From an uncultured Atopobium sp. (GTDB taxonomy: Bacteria; Actinomycetota; Coriobacteriia; Coriobacteriales; Atopobiaceae), in assembly GCA_937926845.1 (NCBI GenBank), contig CALBBS010000065.1:1-18357 (forward strand): DNA of 18,357 nucleotides. Direction: 5' to 3'. Under the pieces are notes generated by a model that saw only the letters and a program-made list of their open reading frames with translations, did not search any database and was not told where the DNA came from. The stretch's first letter is position 1, and each line of letters starts with the position of its first letter. Shown piece after piece: positions 5,951 through 12,871 of the stretch. The position numbers and the translations under genes were made by a program.

Positions 5951-8200
5951 ATGGAGAAGAAGATGCGTTTTTCCTACAAACCTTCTACACAAAAGCTTAT
6001 TGCAGTTGCTTCGTTGAGTACAGCTCTACTTTGCGGACTCCACACTGCTCCTGCTTTTGCAGAGACTGCTGATACATCCGCAGTAAATGCCCCTGCTGTA
6101 ACAACTGAAACTACTGCAACATCTGAAAATACTTCTCCTACAGCACCTGAAAACACTCAGCCTACCTCACCTGCAACGCCAACAACAACTCCAACAACAG
6201 ACCAGACACCTGCTGTTCCAACTGAGAATACTTCGCCAACCCCTCAGTCTTCTGGATGGAGACAAGAAAACGGCCAATTCCACTATTACAAAGAAGATGG
6301 AACACTTGTCACAAGCCAGTGGATTAAAGATGATTCTGGTTGGCACTATGTAGATGCTAGCGGTAATGCAGCCAAGGGTTGGTATACAACGCCTAATGGT
6401 AAAACTTGGTATTTTGATCCTTCTCAGGATGCTTACCCAGCATTTGTAGGTGCTCACCTCATCGATGGAAAGGCATACTTCTTTGATGAGGGTTATGGTC
6501 TTGTCACCAAAGGATGGGTCCATCATCAGGATGGTACATGGTCTTATATTGACACAAATGGTTCTTTCCACTCCGATTGGAAGCAGTTGCCAAACGGAAA
6601 GTGGTTCTACTTTGATACTGAAGACCCCTTCCATCGGATGAAGGTTGGAGTTGTTCAACTCTCTAGCGGAACTTTCTATGTAGATGAGAGCGCTGGAATG
6701 ATCTCTAATGGTTGGGTACTCCTTCCAAGTGGAAGCTGGGCTTGGGCTCAATCAAGCGGAGCTTTTGCGTCTGGCTGGTTTAATACTCCAAATGGTAAGA
6801 CTTGGTATTTTGATCCTTCAGATTCACAGCATCCAGCTGCAATTGGTGAGACTCAAATTAACAACAAGTATTATTACTTTGATGAAGGATATGGTCTTCG
6901 CAGAAATGGCTGGGTCCATCGTACAGATGATTCCTGGTCGTGGGCTGATACCGATGGAACATTCCACTCTGAATGGAAACAACTTCCAAACGGTAAGTGG
7001 TTCTACTTTGATCCAGAAGATCCACATCATCGCCTGTCTGTAGGCGTAATTAAGATTTCTAGCGGCACGTACAATATTGATGTAAACGCTGGTATGACTT
7101 CAAACGGTTGGGTTCAGTTGCCTACCCGCGAATGGGCATGGGCTCAGTCAAGCGGAGCTTTTGCGTCTGGTTGGTTTAATACTCCAAATGGTAAGACCTG
7201 GTATTTTGACTCCACAAAACTAGGTAATCCCGCTTACGTTGGCGAACATTCCATTAACGGCAAGGACTATTACTTTGATGAGGGTTATGGTCTTATCCGT
7301 AATTCATGGGTAACCCTTACCAATGGCATAAAACGCTGGGCTGGTCCAGATGGAGTGCTGACTGGACGTCTTTCTCCTGATGGTATCTTTACGGCTGATA
7401 ACGGCACTCAACCTACAGGTACCGTAAAGCTTCCTGGGCTTACTCTTCACATTGGCTCAGACCACAAGGTAAAAACTGGTTGGATAAAAGAAAACGGCAA
7501 AGACTATTACTATCTCAATGATGGCTCAGCCGCCTCTGATTGGGTCAATATCCAGGGAACTTATTATTACTTCAACACAAATGGTGAGAAACAAACTGGC
7601 TGGGTTCACCTCAAAAGTGGCTGGTATTACCTGGATGCTGACGGCAAGATGAAAACCGGATGGATTAAAGATAATGGCAAAGACTACTATCTTGATTCCA
7701 ACGGAACTATGGTAACTGGATACACTACCTGGGGCGGCAAGCTCTATTGGGCCGGTGCAGACGGCGCTATGGAGGAGCAGCCTTGCTACTACCCCGACAT
7801 GTATCGTTATGCGCAGAACTACTACAGTGCTACTAACTGGCTCATCCAGATTGATACTACCGGCAATCGCTTTGCTGTATACAGGGGCTCACACGGCAAC
7901 TGGGTTGTTTGGCACGAATGGCAGTGCACCACAGGAGCACCAGGTATGTGGACCCCTCATGGTCAATTTACCGTAGGAAACAAGGGTCTCTACTTTGGCT
8001 CTGGTTTTAGATGCTGGTACTACACAACTATCTCTGGCGAGTACCTCATTCACTCTATCCTCTACAACTCTGACGGCTATACTGTCCGAGATGGTAGACT
8101 TGGATACAACGGCTCTCACGGTTGCGTACGCCTTGCAACAGAAAATGCTAAATGGGTTTATGACAACATCCCTTATGGAACCAAGATTGTTATTTGGTAA
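5951..8200 (+). CDS. secreted L,D-transpeptidase (YkuD) with wall-binding repeats
   Basis: A 749-residue exported enzyme predicted to make 3-3 cross-links in peptidoglycan or attach proteins to it. Residues 1-37 are a signal peptide (AFA/ET); 38-101 are a Thr/Ser/Pro-rich linker. Residues 102-480 hold five 66-residue wall-binding modules, anchors W144, W210, W276, W342 and W408. Residues 505-612 hold a second, short class of repeat (GWIKENGKDYYYLNDG, about 20 residues each), like classical choline/glucan-binding repeats. Residues 620-749 are the YkuD domain, with H701 and the SHGCVRL motif with catalytic C725. The frame opens at 5909, but GGAG lies 8 nt before the ATG at 5951, and the first 15 residues then match the upstream paralogue in length and pattern. 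It follows the repeat-only gene by 48 nt and ends before a strong terminator. Confidence 0.94.
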   Translation: MEKKMRFSYKPSTQKLIAVASLSTALLCGLHTAPAFAETADTSAVNAPAVTTETTATSENTSPTAPENTQPTSPATPTTTPTTDQTPAVPTENTSPTPQSSGWRQENGQFHYYKEDGTLVTSQWIKDDSGWHYVDASGNAAKGWYTTPNGKTWYFDPSQDAYPAFVGAHLIDGKAYFFDEGYGLVTKGWVHHQDGTWSYIDTNGSFHSDWKQLPNGKWFYFDTEDPFHRMKVGVVQLSSGTFYVDESAGMISNGWVLLPSGSWAWAQSSGAFASGWFNTPNGKTWYFDPSDSQHPAAIGETQINNKYYYFDEGYGLRRNGWVHRTDDSWSWADTDGTFHSEWKQLPNGKWFYFDPEDPHHRLSVGVIKISSGTYNIDVNAGMTSNGWVQLPTREWAWAQSSGAFASGWFNTPNGKTWYFDSTKLGNPAYVGEHSINGKDYYFDEGYGLIRNSWVTLTNGIKRWAGPDGVLTGRLSPDGIFTADNGTQPTGTVKLPGLTLHIGSDHKVKTGWIKENGKDYYYLNDGSAASDWVNIQGTYYYFNTNGEKQTGWVHLKSGWYYLDADGKMKTGWIKDNGKDYYLDSNGTMVTGYTTWGGKLYWAGADGAMEEQPCYYPDMYRYAQNYYSATNWLIQIDTTGNRFAVYRGSHGNWVVWHEWQCTTGAPGMWTPHGQFTVGNKGLYFGSGFRCWYYTTISGEYLIHSILYNSDGYTVRDGRLGYNGSHGCVRLATENAKWVYDNIPYGTKIVIW
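6569..7360 (+). repeat. two exact-length 396-bp tandem super-repeats in the L,D-transpeptidase gene
   Basis: Units 6569-6964 and 6965-7360 are each 132 codons with no gaps in the alignment. Blocks such as QSSGAFASGWFNTPNGKTWY are identical in both. The tail of copy two (about 7310-7360, IKRWAGPDGVL) departs from copy one and instead matches the end of the upstream repeat-only protein, which suggests exchange of end modules between the two genes. Confidence 0.88.
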
Positions 8201-8226
8201 TCCAAATAGCAATGAAGCTCTATAGC

Positions 8227-8261
8227 AATAAACCCCAACTCAAATTGAGCTGGGGTTTATT
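8227..8261. terminator. bidirectional rho-independent terminator
   Basis: AATAAACCCCA (8227-8237) pairs perfectly with TGGGGTTTATT (8251-8261); inside it CTCA and TGAG add four pairs around an AAT loop, with one A-C mismatch. The T-rich ends on both strands let it serve the L,D-transpeptidase gene on the plus strand and the ruv operon on the minus strand, which converge here. Confidence 0.9.
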
Positions 8262-8281
8262 TGTTAGCTTATAAAATGTGG

Positions 8282-8677
8282 TTACGCAAAATACTTAGTT
8301 TCAAAATCCTTAAATTGCTCTGGAGTAGCGTTTTGATCTACCGAGAAGGACTGTGCAACCGCTACTGCCTGCTGCCTTCTAAGACCAGCTCTATCATCAT
8401 CACCAAGCTGCTCATAAACGTGAGAGAGCCTATCGAGGGCATACACCACATACTCTGCAACTGAATCAGCTACGCCGGAGAGCAACATCATGGTTACAAG
8501 AGAGTCTGGCGAAAGTGCAAGAGCAGTCTCTGGACTCAAATCAATAAGCTCTGCAACAGCTGCCTCTACCACATCAAGTGGCTCTTCAGTTTGAGCCTCT
8601 AAAGCATTTCCCAAACCTGCTGTGACCGTTGAAGTAAAGTCATCGATTACTTCTAAAATGTAATCTCGTTGAAGCAT
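8282..8677 (-). CDS. small helical protein of unknown function, last gene of the ruv operon
   Basis: A 131-residue protein that I do not recognise with confidence. It starts MLQRDYILEVIDDF, is acidic (many D/E), has no signal peptide or long hydrophobic span, and reads as a series of amphipathic helices. The part around residues 75-110 (YVVYALDRLSHVYEQLGDD) resembles a TPR-like helix pair. The opening is reminiscent of small Gram-positive families of unknown function such as DUF6483, but this is a guess. It starts 14 nt after the ruvB stop, so it is almost certainly co-transcribed, and the bidirectional terminator at 8227-8261 follows. Its coupling to ruvB may just be expression sharing, or may mean a role in recombination or stress response; sequence does not decide. 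Confidence 0.82.
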   Translation of the reverse strand: MLQRDYILEVIDDFTSTVTAGLGNALEAQTEEPLDVVEAAVAELIDLSPETALALSPDSLVTMMLLSGVADSVAEYVVYALDRLSHVYEQLGDDDRAGLRRQQAVAVAQSFSVDQNATPEQFKDFETKYFA

Positions 8678-8691
8678 TTTGTTCCAATCTA

Positions 8692-9759
8692 CTAGTTAGT
8701 AGGAACAGGAATACGTAAGTGATCAAATGCAGCATGCGTTGCCTGTCTACCCTGAGGAGTTCTAATGATAAGCCCTTGCTGCAAAAGATATGGCTCATAA
8801 ACATCTTCAAGTGTAGATGGATCCTCTGAGACTGCACTTGCAATGGTTGTGAGACCAACGGGACGTCCTCTGAATGTCTCACAAAGCGCACGTAAAACAC
8901 GCACGTCCATTACATCTAGACCAAGCTCGTCAATCGCAAAGAATGAAAGCGCCTCTGAGGCTACCTGCCAGGTAATAGTACCTTCAGCTTTAACTTGTGC
9001 GTAATCTCGTACGCGCTTTAGCAGACGATTTGCCAAGCGTGGTGTGCCTCTTGATCGAGAAGCAATTTCTGCAGCACCCTGCTCATCAACTTCTACATCA
9101 AGAATGTTTGCCGAGCGCATGACAATAGTCTGAAGCTCAGGAACAGTGTAGTAGTCAAGGCGATAAGAAATACCAAAACGATCGCGCAAAGGACCAGTCA
9201 AAAGTCCGGTTCTTGTTGTTGCAGCTACAAGAGTAAAGCGTGGAATATCAAGCCTGATTGACCTTGCCGCAGGACCTTTGCCAATAACAATATCTAAGAA
9301 GAAATCTTCCATTGCTGGATACAGAATTTCTTCAACCTGGTGATTAAGCCTGTGAATCTCATCCACAAAGAGGATATCTCTCTCTTCAAGATTGGTGAGA
9401 ATTGCAGCTAAATCTCCTGCTCGCTCAATTGCGGGACCAGAGGTTGTATGAAGCTTTGAGCCCATTTCTCCTGCTAAAACACCTGCAAGTGTTGTTTTAC
9501 CAAGGCCTGGAGGCCCAGAAAATATAACGTGATCAAGCGGCTCATTGCGACTTTTTGCTGCCTCAATAAGAACACGGAGATTAGATTTAACACGCTCTTG
9601 ACCAAGATACTCATCAAGAGTTTTTGGTCGCAAGTTTCTATCTTGCTCCAAGTCTTCTGCCTGAAGCCCACTAGAAACTACACGCTGAGAAGTGTGCCCT
9701 GGAAATGGAGCTGGAGTAGACGACGACTCAAATAAGTTATCTGCATCTGCTTCCCACAT
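8692..9759 (-). CDS. ruvB: Holliday junction branch-migration ATPase RuvB
   Basis: The hexameric AAA+ motor that pulls DNA through the RuvA-bound four-way junction. At 355 residues it is slightly longer than usual because of a variable N-terminal stretch of about 35 residues before the conserved LRPKTLDEYLGQ. Walker A is GPPGLGKT (82-89, K88), Walker B DEIH (133-136), sensor 1 AATTR (179-183), the arginine-finger region PLRDRFG (190-196), sensor 2 GTPRLANRLL, and a C-terminal winged-helix domain ending TPQGRQATHAAFDHL. The start codon overlaps the ruvA stop by one base (TAATG), so translation is coupled. It is the third gene of ruvC-ruvA-ruvB. Confidence 0.98.
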   Translation of the reverse strand: MWEADADNLFESSSTPAPFPGHTSQRVVSSGLQAEDLEQDRNLRPKTLDEYLGQERVKSNLRVLIEAAKSRNEPLDHVIFSGPPGLGKTTLAGVLAGEMGSKLHTTSGPAIERAGDLAAILTNLEERDILFVDEIHRLNHQVEEILYPAMEDFFLDIVIGKGPAARSIRLDIPRFTLVAATTRTGLLTGPLRDRFGISYRLDYYTVPELQTIVMRSANILDVEVDEQGAAEIASRSRGTPRLANRLLKRVRDYAQVKAEGTITWQVASEALSFFAIDELGLDVMDVRVLRALCETFRGRPVGLTTIASAVSEDPSTLEDVYEPYLLQQGLIIRTPQGRQATHAAFDHLRIPVPTN

Positions 9760-10391
9760 TAATTACCACTTCCCAAACGCCTTAGTGCATATCCAATAGC
9801 AGCTTCAATTGTAATAGCACCAGCCTCTTCATACCCCTCAAGAGCAAGCGTTGCTTCCTGAGAAGTAAAGCCCATTCCAAGAAGAGCCTCAATAACCTCT
9901 GATTCTACAGAGGTTACAGCAGGTTTTGGAATAGCAGCAAAGTCTGCAGGAGACGTAAGACCAACAAGCTGCTTAAGCTCTGCATCTTTTGCGAACACAT
10001 CAGAAAGTTCAATTACTAAACGCTCTGCCTTCTTCTTACCAAGGCCAGAGACACTCTTAAGACGATTTCCGTCATTGGTGGTCACAATTACCGCAAGTTG
10101 CTGAGGCGTAAACGTAGAAAGCACAGAAAGAGCCAGTTTAGGACCTACTCCAGAAATTGCACGCAAGCGATCAAAGAGTGCACGCTCTTCTCGCGAAGCA
10201 AATCCAAAGAGTTCCATTGAATCTTCTCTGACTACCATACGAGTTAAAACGGTAACGCCTGCTTCACCCGCTTGTGGAAGCGCAGCAGCTGTTGAAGCTG
10301 ATATACCCAGCTCATACCCAACGCCATTAACGTCGAGAACAGCAACTGAAGGAGTAACGGATACAAGTGTGCCCGTAAGCTGGACAATCAT
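9759..10391 (-). CDS. ruvA: Holliday junction DNA-binding protein RuvA
   Basis: A 210-residue junction-binding subunit that forms a tetramer on four-way DNA and loads RuvB. Residues 1-65 are the OB-fold domain with the acidic pin (E56, D57 in VREDSMELFGF); 70-145 hold two helix-hairpin-helix motifs (SGVGPKLA at 80-87 and SGLGKKKAER at 115-124); after a flexible linker, residues 160-210 form the domain III helices that touch RuvB (ALLGMGFTSQEA). The start overlaps the ruvC stop by four bases (ATGA). Length and domain order are normal. Confidence 0.97.
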   Translation of the reverse strand: MIVQLTGTLVSVTPSVAVLDVNGVGYELGISASTAAALPQAGEAGVTVLTRMVVREDSMELFGFASREERALFDRLRAISGVGPKLALSVLSTFTPQQLAVIVTTNDGNRLKSVSGLGKKKAERLVIELSDVFAKDAELKQLVGLTSPADFAAIPKPAVTSVESEVIEALLGMGFTSQEATLALEGYEEAGAITIEAAIGYALRRLGSGN

Positions 10392-10891
10392 AGTTGTATT
10401 CTTCCCTTTCCAAGCGAGGTGGTTCTTACAAGATTAGCGTGACAAACTGCAGCAGCTAAAGCGTCAGCCGCGTGATCTGGATGAGGCTGATGATCTAAGC
10501 ACAATATGTTTTGAACCATATACATAACCTGCTGTTTATCAGCAGCTCCTGTACCAACAACAGCCTGCTTTATCTGCATTGGAGTATATTCTCCAACCGT
10601 AAGACCTGCTTTAGAACAAGCGACAATAGCAGCACCGCGAGCATGTGCAGTAGGAATAGCAGATTTAACGTTTTGTCCAAAGTAAATGCTCTCAATAGAA
10701 AGAGCTTCTGGTGAAAACTTATCAATAACCTCAACAATCTGGTTATAGATTCTTCCCAAGCGCATATCTATTGGTTCATCTGCAGTTGTAGTTATGCATC
10801 CATAGGCGCGTGCACGGCATTCAGAACCCCTTGTCTCTACAATTCCCCATCCAGTGTGAGCAAGACCAGGGTCTATTCCAAGAATTACCAT
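10388..10891 (-). CDS. ruvC: Holliday junction resolvase RuvC
   Basis: A 167-residue endonuclease that cuts the junction held by RuvAB. It shows the RNase H-like active site: D7 (GIDPGLAHTGWG), E67 (LSIESIYFG), H140 and D143 (DHAADALA). Histidine replaces the third Asp of the E. coli enzyme, as is known for Thermus RuvC, so activity is expected. The start has AGGAGG four nt upstream. It is the first gene of the ruvC-ruvA-ruvB-131-aa operon, with overlapping stops and starts, and lies directly behind a LexA-type operator, so DNA-damage induction is likely. Confidence 0.97.
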   Translation of the reverse strand: MVILGIDPGLAHTGWGIVETRGSECRARAYGCITTTADEPIDMRLGRIYNQIVEVIDKFSPEALSIESIYFGQNVKSAIPTAHARGAAIVACSKAGLTVGEYTPMQIKQAVVGTGAADKQQVMYMVQNILCLDHQPHPDHAADALAAAVCHANLVRTTSLGKGRIQL

Positions 10892-10900
10892 TGCACCTCC

Positions 10901-10926
10901 TAATATAGAACGTTCGTTCTATATTA
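10901..10926. promoter_or_regulatory. LexA/SOS operator: perfect 26-bp palindrome before ruvC
   Basis: Arms TAATATAGAACG (10901-10912) and CGTTCTATATTA (10915-10926) are exact reverse complements around two T. The core (10908-10919) is GAAC-N4-GTTC, the Gram-positive DinR/LexA box. It overlaps the predicted ruvC start site and touches the ribosome-binding site (10896-10901), so bound LexA should block transcription. SOS control of ruv genes is established in other bacteria; binding here is inferred. Confidence 0.85.
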
Positions 10927-10952
10927 TCACAGAGTATGCGTAAACGATGCAA
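10923..10952 (-). promoter_or_regulatory. ruvC: predicted ruvC operon promoter
   Basis: TTGCAT (10952-10947) and GATAAT (10928-10923) are separated by 18 nt on the minus strand. The -35 directly abuts the stop codon of the upstream gene. The predicted start site near 10916 falls inside the LexA palindrome and gives a leader of about 25 nt. Confidence 0.55.
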
Positions 10953-12740
10953 CTAATTTTCTGAGAAAGGGCCTCTCCACATTTTAGGGTCAACCATGCC
11001 AATTTGTGCATCAGATTCTTGTGCCAGCTCTTTTAAAAGCTCCAGCATATCCTTAAAGCCCTCCTGAGCCTCCGCTGGATCAACTGACAACTCGGGCAGA
11101 TGCATAGAAGCTCCTTGAATTTCTCGCAAAGAATTTCGCAAGGACTCTACCAGGTCAGATTCGGAAGCCTTTGTATCTCTAATTTTGTCTTGCCAGACTG
11201 ATGCGTGTGGAATTTGAGCGTTTGTGAGGCTCTTTGAAGACATTTCCAGAACCTCAGTGGTGTTTCTGCGGTCTTTTTGGCGAGCGTGGAGCATAGAAAT
11301 AATTGCTTTGACCTCGTCAACCTTTCCCATTTCTTCCACAATGGCAGAAATGCTTTTATTCCACTCAAGATAGCTGGTAAGCACGTAATCAACAAACTCG
11401 ATGCGTTCTTGAGGCGTTGGCGCAGCATTCTCCAACCCATCAGTTACAACCTCAGAGATATTCTCGAGAACTGCATGGTCAATAGCTGGCGAGAAGGTAT
11501 TTCTTACCCTTGCAAGGTCAACAATATCTGCATGATACATATCACCAAGAGGCCACAGAGAATGCGCACTAGAAATCTCTGTTCCTTTGAGCGCAAGGAT
11601 GGTCTTATCGGCAGTCTCAAGCGTTAAATAATTATGCTGGTCAGCGTATGCATAGCCGTATGCACTCACCAATTTTGTATCGGTAAATGTCGAAAAAACC
11701 GTGCTATCCACAGTAACTTTATTAACCCGAAGTCTTGCGGTAAGCAACTCCGCAGCGCTTGTTGCTCGAGAATCTTTATTTGGAAGCAACAGTACGTGGA
11801 CGCGCATAGGACCTAAAGCGTCTGAAGCAAGCGCAACGGTAACAAGAGAATTGAGCGAGCCATCAACTGCAATAAACACGCCGTCAAAGCCAGACTTTAC
11901 CGTGTAGTCTCGCACTCCTGTAGCCAATACGCCCCAGGTAGTAAGCGCGCTGTTATAGACACCCGCAGTATCTTCTCTATCAAAGTTTTCGATAGTACCT
12001 TGGTCAACCTCGCAGACAACCATATCCTCTGAGAATGAGGCTGCTTGTTTGACTAAATCTCCTGAAGGAGACAAGAAGAAGCTTGAACCACAAAACACCT
12101 GGTTACCATAGGCGCCAACAGCGTTTGCAGCAATGAGCCAGCTATCAAGCTCCTCAACATCTCCCAGATAGCGGCTTTCTGCCACCGCCATGCCCATGGC
12201 GGACGACGAATCATCAACAGCAAAGCCAAAATACGGCAGGTAAATGACAGCATCTAACGAGTCGTCGACATCTTGCCACGCGTCAAGATCGTCGTAGGTA
12301 AAAGCAACGCCAAACGTAAGGCCGCCCGCTTCAAATTTTGCGAGCTCAAAGGTATTCTCGCCAGATGTTTGTGCAGAGCTAGCAGAACGAGCAAGAGCGC
12401 TCATGTGCGCTATCTGGGCAGTCAATTTCAGCGGGGTTACGGCTCCGTTTCTAACGAGAAGAGCCTCGCTAGCTGCACTTCCATCAAACTCTGTTACAAC
12501 AGGAATAAGAGCCGCAATTGGAAGCTTTTCTGAAAGCGAATTGATAATCTCCGAGAGGTCTGCAAAAAGCCCTTCTATGTCAGCCTCTGGCACGCTTAGC
12601 AGCCCTGTAAGAGTTGGCGCAGGATAAATGACTAGCTCAGCACCTTGCTGTTGAGCTCTCTGAGCATATTCCAGCATGGTCTGAGCGGTAAACTCAAAGT
12701 CTCCGGCCAGAGTATTCATTTGTGCAACTGCTATGCGCAT
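10953..12740 (-). CDS. NadE-like protein (nitrilase plus NAD+ synthetase fold) with degenerate active sites; probable pseudoenzyme
   Basis: A 595-residue cytosolic protein. Its order is that of glutamine-dependent NAD+ synthetase: a nitrilase/glutaminase domain (about 1-265) and an ATP-pyrophosphatase domain (about 270-500), then an extra helical tail (520-595). The scaffold is clear, for example MRIAVAQMNTLAGDF, NAVGAYGNQVFCGSSF, GVRDYTVKSGFDGV and SDALGPMRVHVLLLP. The catalytic residues are not. Where FPEL supplies Glu there is YPAP (A41); the Lys position near 105-110 aligns with Thr; the nucleophile Cys of CED is T148 in FTYDD. The PP-loop SGGxDS reads DGSLNS (293-298), and the TGNKSE loop reads KGTEIS (385-390) with a deletion after it. 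The frame is intact and full length, so it is not simple decay. AGGA lies 5 nt before the ATG. It ends 61 nt before ruvC with no terminator. A regulatory or binding role is inferred. Confidence 0.8.
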   Translation of the reverse strand: MRIAVAQMNTLAGDFEFTAQTMLEYAQRAQQQGAELVIYPAPTLTGLLSVPEADIEGLFADLSEIINSLSEKLPIAALIPVVTEFDGSAASEALLVRNGAVTPLKLTAQIAHMSALARSASSAQTSGENTFELAKFEAGGLTFGVAFTYDDLDAWQDVDDSLDAVIYLPYFGFAVDDSSSAMGMAVAESRYLGDVEELDSWLIAANAVGAYGNQVFCGSSFFLSPSGDLVKQAASFSEDMVVCEVDQGTIENFDREDTAGVYNSALTTWGVLATGVRDYTVKSGFDGVFIAVDGSLNSLVTVALASDALGPMRVHVLLLPNKDSRATSAAELLTARLRVNKVTVDSTVFSTFTDTKLVSAYGYAYADQHNYLTLETADKTILALKGTEISSAHSLWPLGDMYHADIVDLARVRNTFSPAIDHAVLENISEVVTDGLENAAPTPQERIEFVDYVLTSYLEWNKSISAIVEEMGKVDEVKAIISMLHARQKDRRNTTEVLEMSSKSLTNAQIPHASVWQDKIRDTKASESDLVESLRNSLREIQGASMHLPELSVDPAEAQEGFKDMLELLKELAQESDAQIGMVDPKMWRGPFSEN

Positions 12741-12765
12741 ACCATTCCTATCATAAAGTGCTTAA

Positions 12766-12787
12766 TTTGTTTTTACCCAAAAACAAA
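12766..12787. repeat. AT-rich 9-bp inverted repeat before the NadE-like gene
   Basis: TTTGTTTTT (12766-12774) and AAAAACAAA (12779-12787) are perfect reverse complements around ACCC. It lies about 25 bp upstream of the NadE-like start codon, between that gene and the upstream terminator. It could be an operator or a weak RNA hairpin; it is too AT-rich to be a good terminator. A TATGAT box lies just downstream of it but would give almost no leader. Confidence 0.4.
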
Positions 12788-12803
12788 CAGATGTAGTAAG
12801 AAA

Positions 12804-12832
12804 AAACGGAGCTGCAGGTAGCAGCTCCGTTT
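12804..12832 (-). terminator. rho-independent terminator of the superoxide reductase gene
   Basis: AAACGGAGCTGC (12804-12815) pairs perfectly with GCAGCTCCGTTT (12821-12832) around a 5-nt loop. On the minus strand the stem runs into six U (complement of 12801-12806). It lies 40 nt past the superoxide reductase stop and separates that transcript from the NadE-like gene, which therefore needs its own promoter or read-through. Confidence 0.92.
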
Positions 12833-12871
12833 GACCTTACTAAGCTAATGCTTATTGTTGAGTCAATAGAC

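Noticed and set aside
6167..6751. 194-codon minus-strand open frame
   Set aside because: It is a shadow of the repetitive L,D-transpeptidase gene; repeats keep several antisense frames open in 4500-7100.
4300..7800. Regular repeats as a CRISPR or other DNA-level array
   Set aside because: The period is in codons (66 and 132), the frame is maintained and there are no unique spacers; this is protein-module repetition.
10388..10891. Possible broken RuvC active site (His at the third acidic position)
   Set aside because: A histidine at this position is known in active RuvC from Thermus, so it is normal variation.
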